A DNA stretch of 18,000 bases from NCBI GenBank assembly GCA_030538175.1, contig JAUNUL010000010.1, positions 4,515 to 22,514 on the forward strand, written 5' to 3'. This document shows positions 1 through 7,615 of the stretch, in pieces. How positions within the stretch are numbered: the first letter of the stretch is position 1; each line of letters opens with the position of its first letter. Made by a program: the position numbers and the translations under genes. The notes under the pieces were generated by a model that had not been told where the DNA came from, ran no database searches, and saw only the letters and a program-made list of their open reading frames with translations. Source of the DNA: Propionibacteriaceae bacterium. Lineage in GTDB: Bacteria > Actinomycetota > Actinomycetes > Propionibacteriales > Propionibacteriaceae.

Positions 1-9
1 GGCGCCCTA

Positions 10-114
10 GGCCCAGTACGATTCCACGCGGAGAGCTGACCCAATGCAGATCCTGTGCAGCCCGAAGTGGTGTGGAGCACCGCTGGGGCACTGGGCCCAC
101 CCGGATTCCACACG
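10..114. repeat. Two degenerate copies of a 21-bp unit
   Basis: A unit of the form GGCCCA, four variable bases, then GATTCCAC occurs at 10-30 and again at 94-114, in the same orientation and with identical internal spacing. The two 21-bp copies agree at 16 positions. The copies start 84 bp apart in the non-coding DNA downstream of the DUF4230 gene. The role is unknown. They could be remnants of a dispersed repeat or sites belonging to a gene left of the window. The left edge is cut, so further copies cannot be seen. Confidence 0.3.
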
Positions 115-130
115 AGCCCAGAGCGGGCTC
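114..130 (-). terminator. Possible terminator after the DUF4230 gene
   Basis: GAGCCC at 114-119 and GGGCTC at 125-130 form a perfect 6-bp GC-rich stem with a 5-nt loop. It starts 16 nt past the DUF4230 stop codon in the minus direction. There is no U tract after it, which is common for actinobacterial terminators but makes the call weak. Confidence 0.35.
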
Positions 131-145
131 CCGGGACGGAAAAGC

Positions 146-1015
146 TCACCGCGGGGGTTCGGCGTACTCGACCGTCACATCCACATAGCCGAGCCGCTCG
201 CACAGCAATGTCAGAAAACGCCGGCCGTTGTCCTCGGCCGTTGCCCGCAGGTCGGACTCCTCGGCGGCGCGGACGATCGCGCTGACTGCCGCCTGGTCGA
301 GCTCTTCCTTCACCACCAGGGACCCGTCACCCACGGCATCCTCCACCCGCTGGACGACGCCACGCTGGTGGGTCACAATCCCGGACTTGTCGTGCAGGAT
401 CCGGGGCTCGGTGAGCCTTGGAGCGGGTACGCGGACAGTGATGGACCGCGCCTCCGGGTCCGCTGTGATCCCCTCCGCCGTCAACCCACGGAGGTCGATC
501 ATGGCATCCACATCGCCCTGATAGATCGCGACAATCTTCTCCCCATCAATGAAGTCCGGGAGGCGTTGACGCAGCCCGGTCCGGGGCACGTCGATGGTCA
601 CCGGGACGGAGAAGCGACCGGAGGCCACCGACAACTCGGCAGTCTCCTGGATCGCCAGCAGCGTCACGTCTCCCGCGGCTGCGGAGTTCTGCTCGCTGAC
701 GGCTGACGTCGCGAACCACCCGAAGGGATCGAAACTCCGCACGAGCAGCATCACCAACAAAACTGCGGCCATTGCGCCGACGAACCAGAGTCGGCGGTCC
801 CGGCGGGCTTGAGCGTCGGCCCCAGCGCGGCCGGCGTCGGCAGCATCAGTGCTGCCGGTTGTCCCCAGAACCTGCGTACTGTCGGCGGACGCCTCGGCCT
901 CAGCTGCAGTGTCCCGGGACTCACCCGTCCTGGATGAACGGCCCGACGACGATCGGTCTGCGGACGATCGCTCGGCTCCCGACCGGTCGGATGAGGGGGC
1001 ATCGGGATGGCGCAC
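146..1015 (-). CDS. DUF4230 domain-containing membrane-anchored protein
   Basis: The predicted protein has 289 residues. A hydrophilic N-terminus (about 1-75) is very rich in Ser, Arg, Asp and Ala, with short SSADRSSSGRSS-like runs. It is followed by one hydrophobic helix at about 76-92 and then a globular region (about 113-283) that resembles DUF4230, a family of single-pass proteins of unknown function. The topology predicts a cytoplasmic disordered tail and an extracytoplasmic domain. I chose the GTG at 1015 because GGAGG sits 5 nt upstream of it. An in-frame GTG at 1078 would overlap the exporter gene by 14 bp, and the open frame runs on to 1306 inside that gene. The gene lies 49 bp downstream of the ABC exporter on the same strand and is probably co-transcribed with it. 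Function is not known. The DUF4230 assignment is by recognition of the domain's sequence pattern, not by a search. Confidence 0.8.
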   Translation of the reverse strand: MRHPDAPSSDRSGAERSSADRSSSGRSSRTGESRDTAAEAEASADSTQVLGTTGSTDAADAGRAGADAQARRDRRLWFVGAMAAVLLVMLLVRSFDPFGWFATSAVSEQNSAAAGDVTLLAIQETAELSVASGRFSVPVTIDVPRTGLRQRLPDFIDGEKIVAIYQGDVDAMIDLRGLTAEGITADPEARSITVRVPAPRLTEPRILHDKSGIVTHQRGVVQRVEDAVGDGSLVVKEELDQAAVSAIVRAAEESDLRATAEDNGRRFLTLLCERLGYVDVTVEYAEPPR

Positions 1016-1064
1016 AGGAACCTCCGGAGTGTGTCGTGCTCGCTGATGCCGCTGGCAAGCTGCG

Positions 1065-2924
1065 TCAGCTCTGCTCACTGAATTGTGTGCGATAGAGGTC
1101 GGCATAGATCCCGTCGGCCGCGAGGAGATCGGCATGGCGACCGCGCTCAACGATACGGCCCCGGGCCAGGACCAGGATCTGGTCGGCGTGCCTGATCGTG
1201 GACAGTCGATGGGCGATGACGATCGACGTCCGCCCCTCCATCGCTGTATCCAACGCCCGCTGCACGGCAACCTCGGACTCCGAGTCCAAATGCGCGGTCG
1301 CCTCATCGAGCACCACGATCGGCGGCGCCTTCAACAACAGCCGCGCGATCGCCAACCGCTGCCGCTCACCACCGGAAAGCCGATAGCCGCGCTCGCCCAC
1401 CACGGTGTCCAACCCATCGGGGAGCTCCTCGACAAGCCGACGGATCTGGGCAGCATCGAGGACCTGCCACATCTGGTCGTCGGTCGCGTCGGGCCGGGCG
1501 TACGCCAAGTTGGCGCGGATCGTGTCGTGGAACATGTGCGCGTCCTGCGTGACATAGCCAACCGCTTCCTGCAGGGACCCCAGTTGAAGCTCACGCACAT
1601 CGTCACCGCCGACGCGAACCACGCCGGCGGTCGGGTCATAGAGCCGTGCGATCAGGTGGGTCATCGTCGTCTTGCCTGACCCCGACGGACCCACGAGCGC
1701 GACCGTCTGGCCGGGCTCCGCGAGGAAGGACACCTCACGCAGGACCGGCTCATCACTGCGCTGCTCGGGCAGCGCGAGTTCCAGTGACGAAAGGCTCCCT
1801 CCGCCACCGTCCGGATAGGCGAAGGTCACGCCATCAAACTCGACCGAGCCGTTGCGCCGCACCGGTCGGGCATCGACACGGTCGGCGATGGCCGGCTGCA
1901 GGTCCAACACCTCGAACACCCGCTCAAAGCTGACCATCGCGGTCATCACGTCGACCCGCAGGTTCGTCAGCTGGGTCAACGGGCCATAGAGCCTGGCCAG
2001 CAGCCCCGCGAGGGCAGTCAGCGTCCCGACCGTCAGGCTGCCCCCGACCGCAGCCCAGCCGCCGAAGCCATAGACCAAAGCAGTGGCCAACGCTGCCACC
2101 AACGTCATCGAGGCCATGAAGAACCGAGTGTTCATGGCGATCTTCACCGACACCTGGCGCACAGCATCGGCCTTGGCCGCGAAGAGCTCATGCTCCCGCC
2201 GGGCATCGCCGAAGAGCTTGACCAACAAGGCGCCCGACACGCTGAACCGTTCCGTCATGGCCGCCGACATGTCGGCGTTGTGGGTCATCTGCTGCCTCGT
2301 CAGGCCCGCCAACCGGGCACCGATCAGCCGGGCCGGGATCAGGAACACCGGCAACAGCACGAGCGCAGCCAGGGTCAACTGCCAGGACAGCACCAACATG
2401 GCGGCCAGGACGAGCGCCAGCGAAATGATGTTCGACACCGACATCGACAGCATGGACGTGAACGCCTGCTGCGCCCCGATCACATCGGAGTTGAGTCGCG
2501 ACACCAGCTTGCCCGTCTGGGTCCGGGTGAAGAACGCGATCGGCATGGACTGCACATGGTCGAACACCTGAGTGCGCAGGTCGAAGATCAATCCCTCACC
2601 GATCCGCGCCGAGCACCACCGCTGGATCAGCGAGCTGATCGCATCGACCACGGCCAGCACGGCGACCAGCAGCGCCAGCCACACCACCAGCCGCAGATCG
2701 CCACCCAGCACGCCACGGTCGATGATCTCCTTGAACAGCAATGGCGGCACGACACCGACCACCGCCGAGATCACGATCAGCACCAGGAACAGTGAGATCA
2801 TCCCGCGATAGGCCGCCGCATAGCCGAAGATCCGTCGGACCAAGCCCGGCTGCAGCTTGTGGTGGACAACATCCCGATCCCGACGCATGCCGGAGAGCGG
2901 GCCCATCCCCATCCCCATGCTCAC
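1065..2924 (-). CDS. ABC exporter half-transporter, MsbA/multidrug type
   Basis: This is a 619-residue fused permease-ATPase of the usual length for a homodimeric or heterodimeric exporter half. The N-terminal part (about 30-330) carries the hydrophobic helices of a type I exporter transmembrane domain. The nucleotide-binding domain shows Walker A GPSGSGKT (412-419), Q-loop Gln460, signature LSGGE (516-520), Walker B IVVLDE (536-541) and switch His572, so it should hydrolyse ATP. About 18 extra residues rich in Gly, Ser and Leu separate the A-loop aromatic (Tyr370) from the PVLREVSF strand. The GTG start at 2924 has AGGA 7 nt upstream. Three ATG codons follow within 20 nt (MSMGMGMG), so initiation may be slightly downstream. 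It lies 21 bp after the Eis-like gene, with DUF4230 following. The substrate is unknown. Lipids or drugs are typical for the family. Confidence 0.93.
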   Translation of the reverse strand: MSMGMGMGPLSGMRRDRDVVHHKLQPGLVRRIFGYAAAYRGMISLFLVLIVISAVVGVVPPLLFKEIIDRGVLGGDLRLVVWLALLVAVLAVVDAISSLIQRWCSARIGEGLIFDLRTQVFDHVQSMPIAFFTRTQTGKLVSRLNSDVIGAQQAFTSMLSMSVSNIISLALVLAAMLVLSWQLTLAALVLLPVFLIPARLIGARLAGLTRQQMTHNADMSAAMTERFSVSGALLVKLFGDARREHELFAAKADAVRQVSVKIAMNTRFFMASMTLVAALATALVYGFGGWAAVGGSLTVGTLTALAGLLARLYGPLTQLTNLRVDVMTAMVSFERVFEVLDLQPAIADRVDARPVRRNGSVEFDGVTFAYPDGGGGSLSSLELALPEQRSDEPVLREVSFLAEPGQTVALVGPSGSGKTTMTHLIARLYDPTAGVVRVGGDDVRELQLGSLQEAVGYVTQDAHMFHDTIRANLAYARPDATDDQMWQVLDAAQIRRLVEELPDGLDTVVGERGYRLSGGERQRLAIARLLLKAPPIVVLDEATAHLDSESEVAVQRALDTAMEGRTSIVIAHRLSTIRHADQILVLARGRIVERGRHADLLAADGIYADLYRTQFSEQS

Positions 2925-2945
2925 GCGATCATCCTGCCGTCCGGA

Positions 2946-4199
2946 TCAAAAGAACGTATTGCAATACGGTCGGCGAACCCCACCGAACACCTGCCCCAGA
3001 CGTGCCGCGCCAAGGTCGTCGGTCTGCAGCCGTCCGACCACGTGGAACTGCCGGGCCGCCACGCCACCCAGGAACAACGAGCCGAGCTCTTCGACGCCCA
3101 TGGCCACCTCCGGTTCGTCGTCAGTGCGGGTTACCTCTGCCCGACCACCGGTGATGGCGATGCGATAAGTGCCGTCAGCCAGCCCCAGATCGTCGGTGAC
3201 GGCCAGGACGAGCTCGGTGTCCGGGCAGCCATAGGTCCGGGCGGACAGCGCAGCAACCGGATCCAGGACGCGGATCCACAAATGGTCGGTGATCCCGGTA
3301 ACCGAATAGCAGCGCTGATCGACCAGCGCCCACAGCAACGGATCCTCTGTGGGCGCGCGCTGCCAGTCGATCCGGGTCACCCGATCGATCGAACCAAGGA
3401 AGTCCCACAGCGCCAGATAGGCGTCCGTGCCGACCGCGACCAGATCCCGGATGGTGAGGATCCGTTGGCCGTCCTCGGTGCGCACGTCATAGCTGACGAA
3501 CCCGTCCGGCTCGGCGTTCTCGTCGAAATGAAGCGCGTTTCTGACCGCCCGATCACGCTCCGACGCCCGTGGATCGAAGATGCCGGCCGCCTGCTCGGCG
3601 TACAACGAACCCCGACCGACCGCACCGGGAGTGATCGCAAGATGCCGGGCAAAAATCGCGGGCGCAACCTGAGCCATCGTCGCCTGGGTCGTGAACTCCA
3701 CCCGCCCCTTCGTCGGCGTACGCAAAGCGAAGCGCGTGGTCGAATCGACCTGCACCGACTGCACGAACGTGGCCGGGCCGAACCCGAACCGGCCATAGAT
3801 CGTCGCCTCGGTCACGGTCAGGGCCGCCAGCGCATGCCCGTCGGCGTGGGCCGCGGTGAGGTCATCCACCATCATGTGGCGCAGGATGCCGCGTCGACGA
3901 TGGGTGGGCCGCACGGTGACGTCGGTAATCAGGTGGATCGGGATCGTGGCACCCCCGACGTTGATCGTCTTGTCGAAAGACACGAACGTGCCGACCGGGT
4001 GATCACCACCGACGGCATGCGGCGGCAGGTTTGCGTCATAGACACCCCGATGCAGCCAACCATCGGCGAAGCTCTCCCGCAGCCCCCACTCGAGGCCGAC
4101 CTGCTGCGGGCTGGGTGCCAGGAAACCCAACATGACCGACTCCCACCAGCCCACGGAGTCCGAGGCCACACCGAATGTACGCATCGTCAGGTCGTCCAT
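2946..4199 (-). CDS. Eis-like GNAT N-acetyltransferase
   Basis: The protein has 417 residues, close to the length of mycobacterial Eis (about 400). Eis enzymes acetylate amines, including several positions of aminoglycosides, using acetyl-CoA. The N-terminal GNAT domain contains the acetyl-CoA binding stretch VRPTHRRRG (96-104). Tyr135 in the TIYGRFGFG motif matches the general-acid tyrosine of Eis. The protein ends in Phe-Phe (416-417). In Eis the C-terminal phenylalanine carboxylate acts as general base, so the exact end is functionally meaningful. The middle part carries a second GNAT-like fold and the C-terminus an SCP2-like fold in this family. The ATG at 4199 has only a weak AGGG just upstream, but no better start is nearby. 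The next gene is an ABC exporter, which suggests a drug or polyamine modification and export role, but the native substrate cannot be told. Confidence 0.85.
   Translation of the reverse strand: MDDLTMRTFGVASDSVGWWESVMLGFLAPSPQQVGLEWGLRESFADGWLHRGVYDANLPPHAVGGDHPVGTFVSFDKTINVGGATIPIHLITDVTVRPTHRRRGILRHMMVDDLTAAHADGHALAALTVTEATIYGRFGFGPATFVQSVQVDSTTRFALRTPTKGRVEFTTQATMAQVAPAIFARHLAITPGAVGRGSLYAEQAAGIFDPRASERDRAVRNALHFDENAEPDGFVSYDVRTEDGQRILTIRDLVAVGTDAYLALWDFLGSIDRVTRIDWQRAPTEDPLLWALVDQRCYSVTGITDHLWIRVLDPVAALSARTYGCPDTELVLAVTDDLGLADGTYRIAITGGRAEVTRTDDEPEVAMGVEELGSLFLGGVAARQFHVVGRLQTDDLGAARLGQVFGGVRRPYCNTFF
2955..2968. promoter_or_regulatory. 14-bp perfect palindrome, possible operator
   Basis: CGTATTGCAATACG reads identically on both strands. 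It lies inside the last codons of the Eis-like gene, 30 bp upstream of the exporter GTG start. It is AT-rich in otherwise GC-rich DNA and has the ATTGCAAT core often seen in MarR-type sites. Part of its sequence is fixed by the coding of the protein end, so the regulatory role is a guess. Confidence 0.35.
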
Positions 4200-4255
4200 A
4201 ACCCTGACCCTAGTGGTCAGCTCCGACAGAAAAAGACGACGATCAGACCGGGACG

Positions 4256-4280
4256 CCTCGCCTGTGAACGTCAGGCGAGG
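4256..4280 (-). terminator. Hairpin terminator after the ABC-F gene
   Basis: CCTCGCCTG at 4256-4264 and CAGGCGAGG at 4272-4280 form a perfect 9-bp stem with a 7-nt loop, 4 nt past the ABC-F stop codon in the minus direction. A TTTTT run appears about 20 nt further on, too far to be a classic U tract. A second copy of the right arm (4286-4294) overlaps the end of the coding region and could pair with the left arm instead. This hairpin probably separates ABC-F transcription from the Eis-like gene. Confidence 0.6.
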
Positions 4281-4284
4281 AACC

Positions 4285-5886
4285 TCAGGCGAGGGAAATC
4301 AACTCGGCGTACTCCGCACTCCACAGATCCTCGACACCGTCGGGGAGGATGAGCACCCGGTCCGGATCGAGCGCCTCAGCAGCACCGTCATCGTGGGTGA
4401 CGAGGACGACGGCCCCGGCATACGTCCGGATGGCCTCGAGCACCTCGGCGCGCGAAGCGGGATCGAGGTTGTTGGTGGGTTCGTCGAGGAGCAGCACGTT
4501 CGCCCCGGACACCACCAGCATCGCCAGCGACAGCCGCGTCTTCTCGCCACCGGACAGCACCCGCGCGGGCTTGTCGACGTCGTCACCGGTGAACAGGAAC
4601 GAACCGAGGATCTTGCGCACATCGGTGTCGTTGAGGTTGGGCGAGGCGGAGACCATGTTCTCCAGGACTGTCCGGGCAGTGTCGATCGTGTCGTGTTCCT
4701 GGGCGAAATAGCCGATCCGCAGACCGTGACCGGCGATGACCTCGCCCGTATCCGGCTGCTCGACGCCCGCGAGAATCCGCAGCAGGGTTGTCTTGCCGGC
4801 ACCGTTGAGCCCGATCACGATGACCTTCGAGCCCTTGTCAATCGCAAGATCGACGGCCGTGAACACTTCGAGCGAGCCATACGACTTCGACAGATCTGCC
4901 GCCGTCAGCGGAGTCTTGCCACAGGCCAACGGCTCCGGGAACCGGATGCGCGCCACGCGGTCTTGGGCGCGCTCCCCCTCCACGCCGGCCAGCAGTCGCT
5001 CGGCCCGCCGGGCCATGCTGTGCGCGGCGGCGGCCTTGGTCGCCTTCGCCCCCATCTTCGCGGCCTGGGTGAGCAGCTGCTCCGCCTTGCGTTCAGCGTT
5101 GACGCGCTCCCGCTTGCGCCGCTTCTCATCGGTCTCGCGCTGCTGGAGATAGCGCTTCCAGCCCATCGAATAGACGTCGAGCTCGGCGCGGTTGGCGTCC
5201 AGATGGAAGACCTTGTTGACCGTCTGCTCCAGCAGGCCCGTGTCGTGGGAGATCATCACCACAGCACCGGGATAGCTCTGCAGGAAGCCGCGCAGCCACA
5301 CGATCGAGTCGGCGTCGAGGTGGTTGGTGGGCTCATCGAGCAAGAGTGAATCAGCGTCGGAGAAGAGGATGCGGGCGAGCTCGACGCGGCGGCGCTGACC
5401 ACCGGAGAGCGTGTGCAGCGGCTGTCCGAGGACCCGGTCCGGCAGCCCGAGGTTGGCGGCGATGCGGGCGGCCTCGGCCTCTGCGGCGTACCCGCCCGCA
5501 GCAATCAATTCGGCCTCCGCCCGCGCATAAGAGGCCATCGCCTTGTCGTGGGTCTCCGCGTCGGCCATCTGGGCCGAATAGGTCTCCATCCGGCGCAGAA
5601 TGCCATCCAATCCACGGGCGGACAGGATGCGGTCGCGAGCGAGCTGGTCGAGGTCGCCGGTCTTGGGATCCTGCGGGAGATAGCCGATCTTGCCTGTACG
5701 CGTGACCTGGCCGCCGGCCGGCTGTCCCTCCCCCGCCAGGATGCGGGTCATGGTGGTCTTCCCGGCACCGTTGCGTCCGACGAGGCCGACCTTGTCGCCC
5801 GGGGACACCTGGAATGACACCGGGGACAGCAACAGCCGCGCTCCCGCGCGCACTTCCAACTCACGGACGCTCAACACTCGCCCCAT
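4285..5886 (-). CDS. ABC-F family ATPase (ribosome-associated type)
   Basis: The predicted protein has 533 residues with two ATP-binding cassettes in tandem and no membrane segments, the layout of ABC-F proteins. These act on the ribosome as translation factors or antibiotic-protection factors and are not transporters. The first cassette has Walker A GRNGAGKTT (37-45), LSGGQ (160-164) and LLLDEP (181-186). The second has GLNGAGKTT (359-367), LSGGE (444-448) and LLLDEP (465-470). The linker at about 230-300 is rich in Lys, Arg, Glu and Ala and looks like the coiled-coil P-site interacting region. The open frame continues upstream to 6123, but that part overlaps the WYL gene and is unlike any ABC-F. 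The ATG at 5886 was chosen. GTG 5877 or TTG 5874 are alternatives, since homologs tend to begin near the VRELEVRAGARL stretch. It overlaps the WYL gene by 26 bp, which suggests translational coupling. Confidence 0.88.
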   Translation of the reverse strand: MGRVLSVRELEVRAGARLLLSPVSFQVSPGDKVGLVGRNGAGKTTMTRILAGEGQPAGGQVTRTGKIGYLPQDPKTGDLDQLARDRILSARGLDGILRRMETYSAQMADAETHDKAMASYARAEAELIAAGGYAAEAEAARIAANLGLPDRVLGQPLHTLSGGQRRRVELARILFSDADSLLLDEPTNHLDADSIVWLRGFLQSYPGAVVMISHDTGLLEQTVNKVFHLDANRAELDVYSMGWKRYLQQRETDEKRRKRERVNAERKAEQLLTQAAKMGAKATKAAAAHSMARRAERLLAGVEGERAQDRVARIRFPEPLACGKTPLTAADLSKSYGSLEVFTAVDLAIDKGSKVIVIGLNGAGKTTLLRILAGVEQPDTGEVIAGHGLRIGYFAQEHDTIDTARTVLENMVSASPNLNDTDVRKILGSFLFTGDDVDKPARVLSGGEKTRLSLAMLVVSGANVLLLDEPTNNLDPASRAEVLEAIRTYAGAVVLVTHDDGAAEALDPDRVLILPDGVEDLWSAEYAELISLA

Positions 5887-6898
5887 GATCGTTGACCGGC
5901 ACCTCGGGACCCAAATCGCGGTCCGCTCCGGCTGGCACTGTTGCGAAGGCAGCGACCCTGCTCGCCAGCGCATGCAGATGATCCGCGATCTCGGGTGGAT
6001 CGATGACCGCCAGGTCGGCGTTGAGGTCAAGTGCGGCCCACACGAGGTGCCGAGTGAGCTCAGCGAGATCATCAGCGCCGGCGACCACCCGCGTGCGGTC
6101 CGGACCATCAGCGGTGCAGTCACCGTACTGCGTCGGAATCCGGCGCCGAGTCACGTCGAGTGGCGCGCCGATGCTGACCGTCGCAGTGTGCGTCCAGCTG
6201 CCCCGGGGGAAGCTGCGCCGAACGTGTTCGACGGGGTCGGGAGTCGGTCGCGGCGAGAACCGGAACGTCGTCACATGCAGTGCATCGATGCGGTCGAGCC
6301 GGAAGGTGCGCCAGTCCTGACGCTCGAGATCGAAGCAGAACAGATACCACAATCGCCCCGTGGTCACGAGGCGATAGGGCTCGACCTTTCGGGTGGTCGC
6401 TGTCCCGTCGCGGGCTCGATAATCGAAGTGGACCCGGACCGTTTCCTTGGTCGCGTGGGCGAGCCTGGTGAGCAAGCCGACATCGGCGCGCGGACCACCG
6501 GTTGCCGGCAGCGCGGCTGTCGCATCGTCGATGGCATGCACTTCCGTGCTCAGCCGGGCGGGCAGGACCTGGTCGAGTTTGGTGAGGGCGCGCAGGGCGT
6601 GTTCCTCAATCCCGGCGACGCCACCGCTCGCGCCCTGCCGGAGACAGAGCGCGACCGCGACGGCCTCTTCGTCATCCAGCACCAGTGGGGGAAGGCGACG
6701 ACCGCGACCCAGTCGATAGCCGCCATCGCTGCCCTGCTCACCGTGCACGGGATAGCCGAGCTCTCGCAGCCTCTCGACGTCACGCCGAACTGTCCGGGTC
6801 GTGACCCCCAGTCGCGATGCCAGATCTGGACCGGACCACGTGGGTTTCGATTCGAGCAGGCTCAGCAACTTGAGCGCTCTGCGAGTGGTATCTGCCAT
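5861..6898 (-). CDS. WYL-domain HTH transcriptional regulator
   Basis: The protein has 345 residues, typical for the YafY/DeoR-like WYL family. A winged helix-turn-helix fills about 5-60, with the recognition helix around VTTRTVRRDVERLRELG. The WYL domain spans about 138-208 and includes RLWYLFCFD at 182-190. A C-terminal WCX-like region extends to about 315. The WYL fold is thought to bind a ligand or nucleic acid and so control DNA binding. The ATG at 6898 starts the HTH directly and no longer start fits. The gene is divergent from the DinB-fold genes. Two matching inverted repeats in the 132-bp gap point to control of both sides. Its 3' end overlaps the ABC-F gene. Whether it represses or activates cannot be told from sequence. 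Confidence 0.9.
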   Translation of the reverse strand: MADTTRRALKLLSLLESKPTWSGPDLASRLGVTTRTVRRDVERLRELGYPVHGEQGSDGGYRLGRGRRLPPLVLDDEEAVAVALCLRQGASGGVAGIEEHALRALTKLDQVLPARLSTEVHAIDDATAALPATGGPRADVGLLTRLAHATKETVRVHFDYRARDGTATTRKVEPYRLVTTGRLWYLFCFDLERQDWRTFRLDRIDALHVTTFRFSPRPTPDPVEHVRRSFPRGSWTHTATVSIGAPLDVTRRRIPTQYGDCTADGPDRTRVVAGADDLAELTRHLVWAALDLNADLAVIDPPEIADHLHALASRVAAFATVPAGADRDLGPEVPVNDHGASVERP

Positions 6899-6921
6899 GA
6901 ATCAAGGATGACAGGCGCTGC

Positions 6922-6936
6922 GGACAGAAACTGTCC
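6922..6936. promoter_or_regulatory. Inverted repeat, candidate WYL operator 1
   Basis: GGACAGAAACTGTCC is a perfect 6-3-6 inverted repeat, 24 bp upstream of the WYL regulator start codon. Together with the similar site at 6953-6967 it sits in the divergent gap between the regulator and the DinB-fold genes, the expected place for autoregulatory operators. Confidence 0.55.
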
Positions 6937-6952
6937 TCATTGGTCGCAAAGG

Positions 6953-6967
6953 GGACTGAATCTGTCC
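6953..6967. promoter_or_regulatory. Inverted repeat, candidate WYL operator 2
   Basis: GGACTGAATCTGTCC matches the first site with one mismatch between the arms and the same 3-bp spacer. The site centres (6929 and 6960) are 31 bp apart, about three helical turns, so two dimers would bind the same DNA face. It is 63 bp upstream of the first DinB-type ATG at 7031. Confidence 0.5.
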
Positions 6968-7030
6968 TATTGAGACCGCAGTCTTAAGTCAGCCGAACGG
7001 AACGCGGCCAGAGCCGATGAGGAGACCTCC

Positions 7031-7584
7031 ATGCAGACCCCAGCACTCTCCACCGCCCTCGACCAACTTGAGTGGCATTGGGACAACCAACTCAGGCCGC
7101 GCTTGGCGGGGCTCACCGATGACGAATATTTCTGGGAGCCCGTGCTTGGAACGTTCGGCCGAAGGGCACCGGCGCGACGCCGATGGCGGCCGGTGTCGGC
7201 AACTTCGAGATTGACTGGGAGATGCCTGAGCCCACACCAACCCCAATGACCACGATCGCGTGGCGCCTCGGACACGTGATCGTCGGTGTCCTGGCCATGC
7301 GCAATGCCGGTCATTTCGGTCGAGCCGAGACCGACTATTTCCAGTGGGAGTACGCCGGCACCGCCGCTGAAGCGCTCGCTCAGCTGGATGCGGAATACGC
7401 CCTGTGGATCACCGGCATCCGGGGGCTCGGCGAGGAGGGTCTCGACGCTCCCTGTGGTGAGGCCGAGGGCGAGTGGGCGGACCACCCGATGATCGTCCTT
7501 GTCCTGCACATCACCCGCGAGATCATCCACCACGGTGCGGAGATCGCGCTGCTCAGGGATTTGTACGCCGCCCAGCGACCCTGA
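7031..7584 (+). pseudogene. DinB-family gene, frameshifted
   Basis: The start ATG at 7031 has a strong GAGGAG 6 nt upstream. The first frame encodes 38 residues ending in DEYFWEPV, then loses similarity. The -1 frame resumes with AWNVRPKGTGATPM at 7144 and continues to the stop at 7582-7584, giving a combined length of about 184 residues, normal for this DinB-like subgroup. Recognisable features downstream of the break are TIAWRLGHVIVGV and the metal-ligand type HITREIIHHGAEI. Related proteins usually have EPVPGxW here, so the break looks like a loss of 7 nt (or 1 nt) at GTGCTTGG. No slippery heptamer is present. The gene could be a true pseudogene or intact with a sequencing error. DinB-fold proteins are four-helix bundles that often bind a metal. 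Many are thiol-dependent enzymes or stress-induced. Confidence 0.75.
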
Positions 7585-7615
7585 CCCCCAACCCACTATC
7601 CCCCAAGGAGAAACC

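Noticed and set aside
2859..6973. Long plus-strand open frames (about 2859-4352, 4132-5349 and 5690-6973)
   Set aside because: They are antisense to the Eis-like, ABC-F and WYL genes, which have clear domains. The antisense products resemble no family and have no ribosome-binding sites.
7138..7152. Programmed -1 ribosomal frameshift in the first DinB gene
   Set aside because: There is no X-XXY-YYZ slippery heptamer and no clear downstream structure. Missing residues relative to the family motif favour a deletion.
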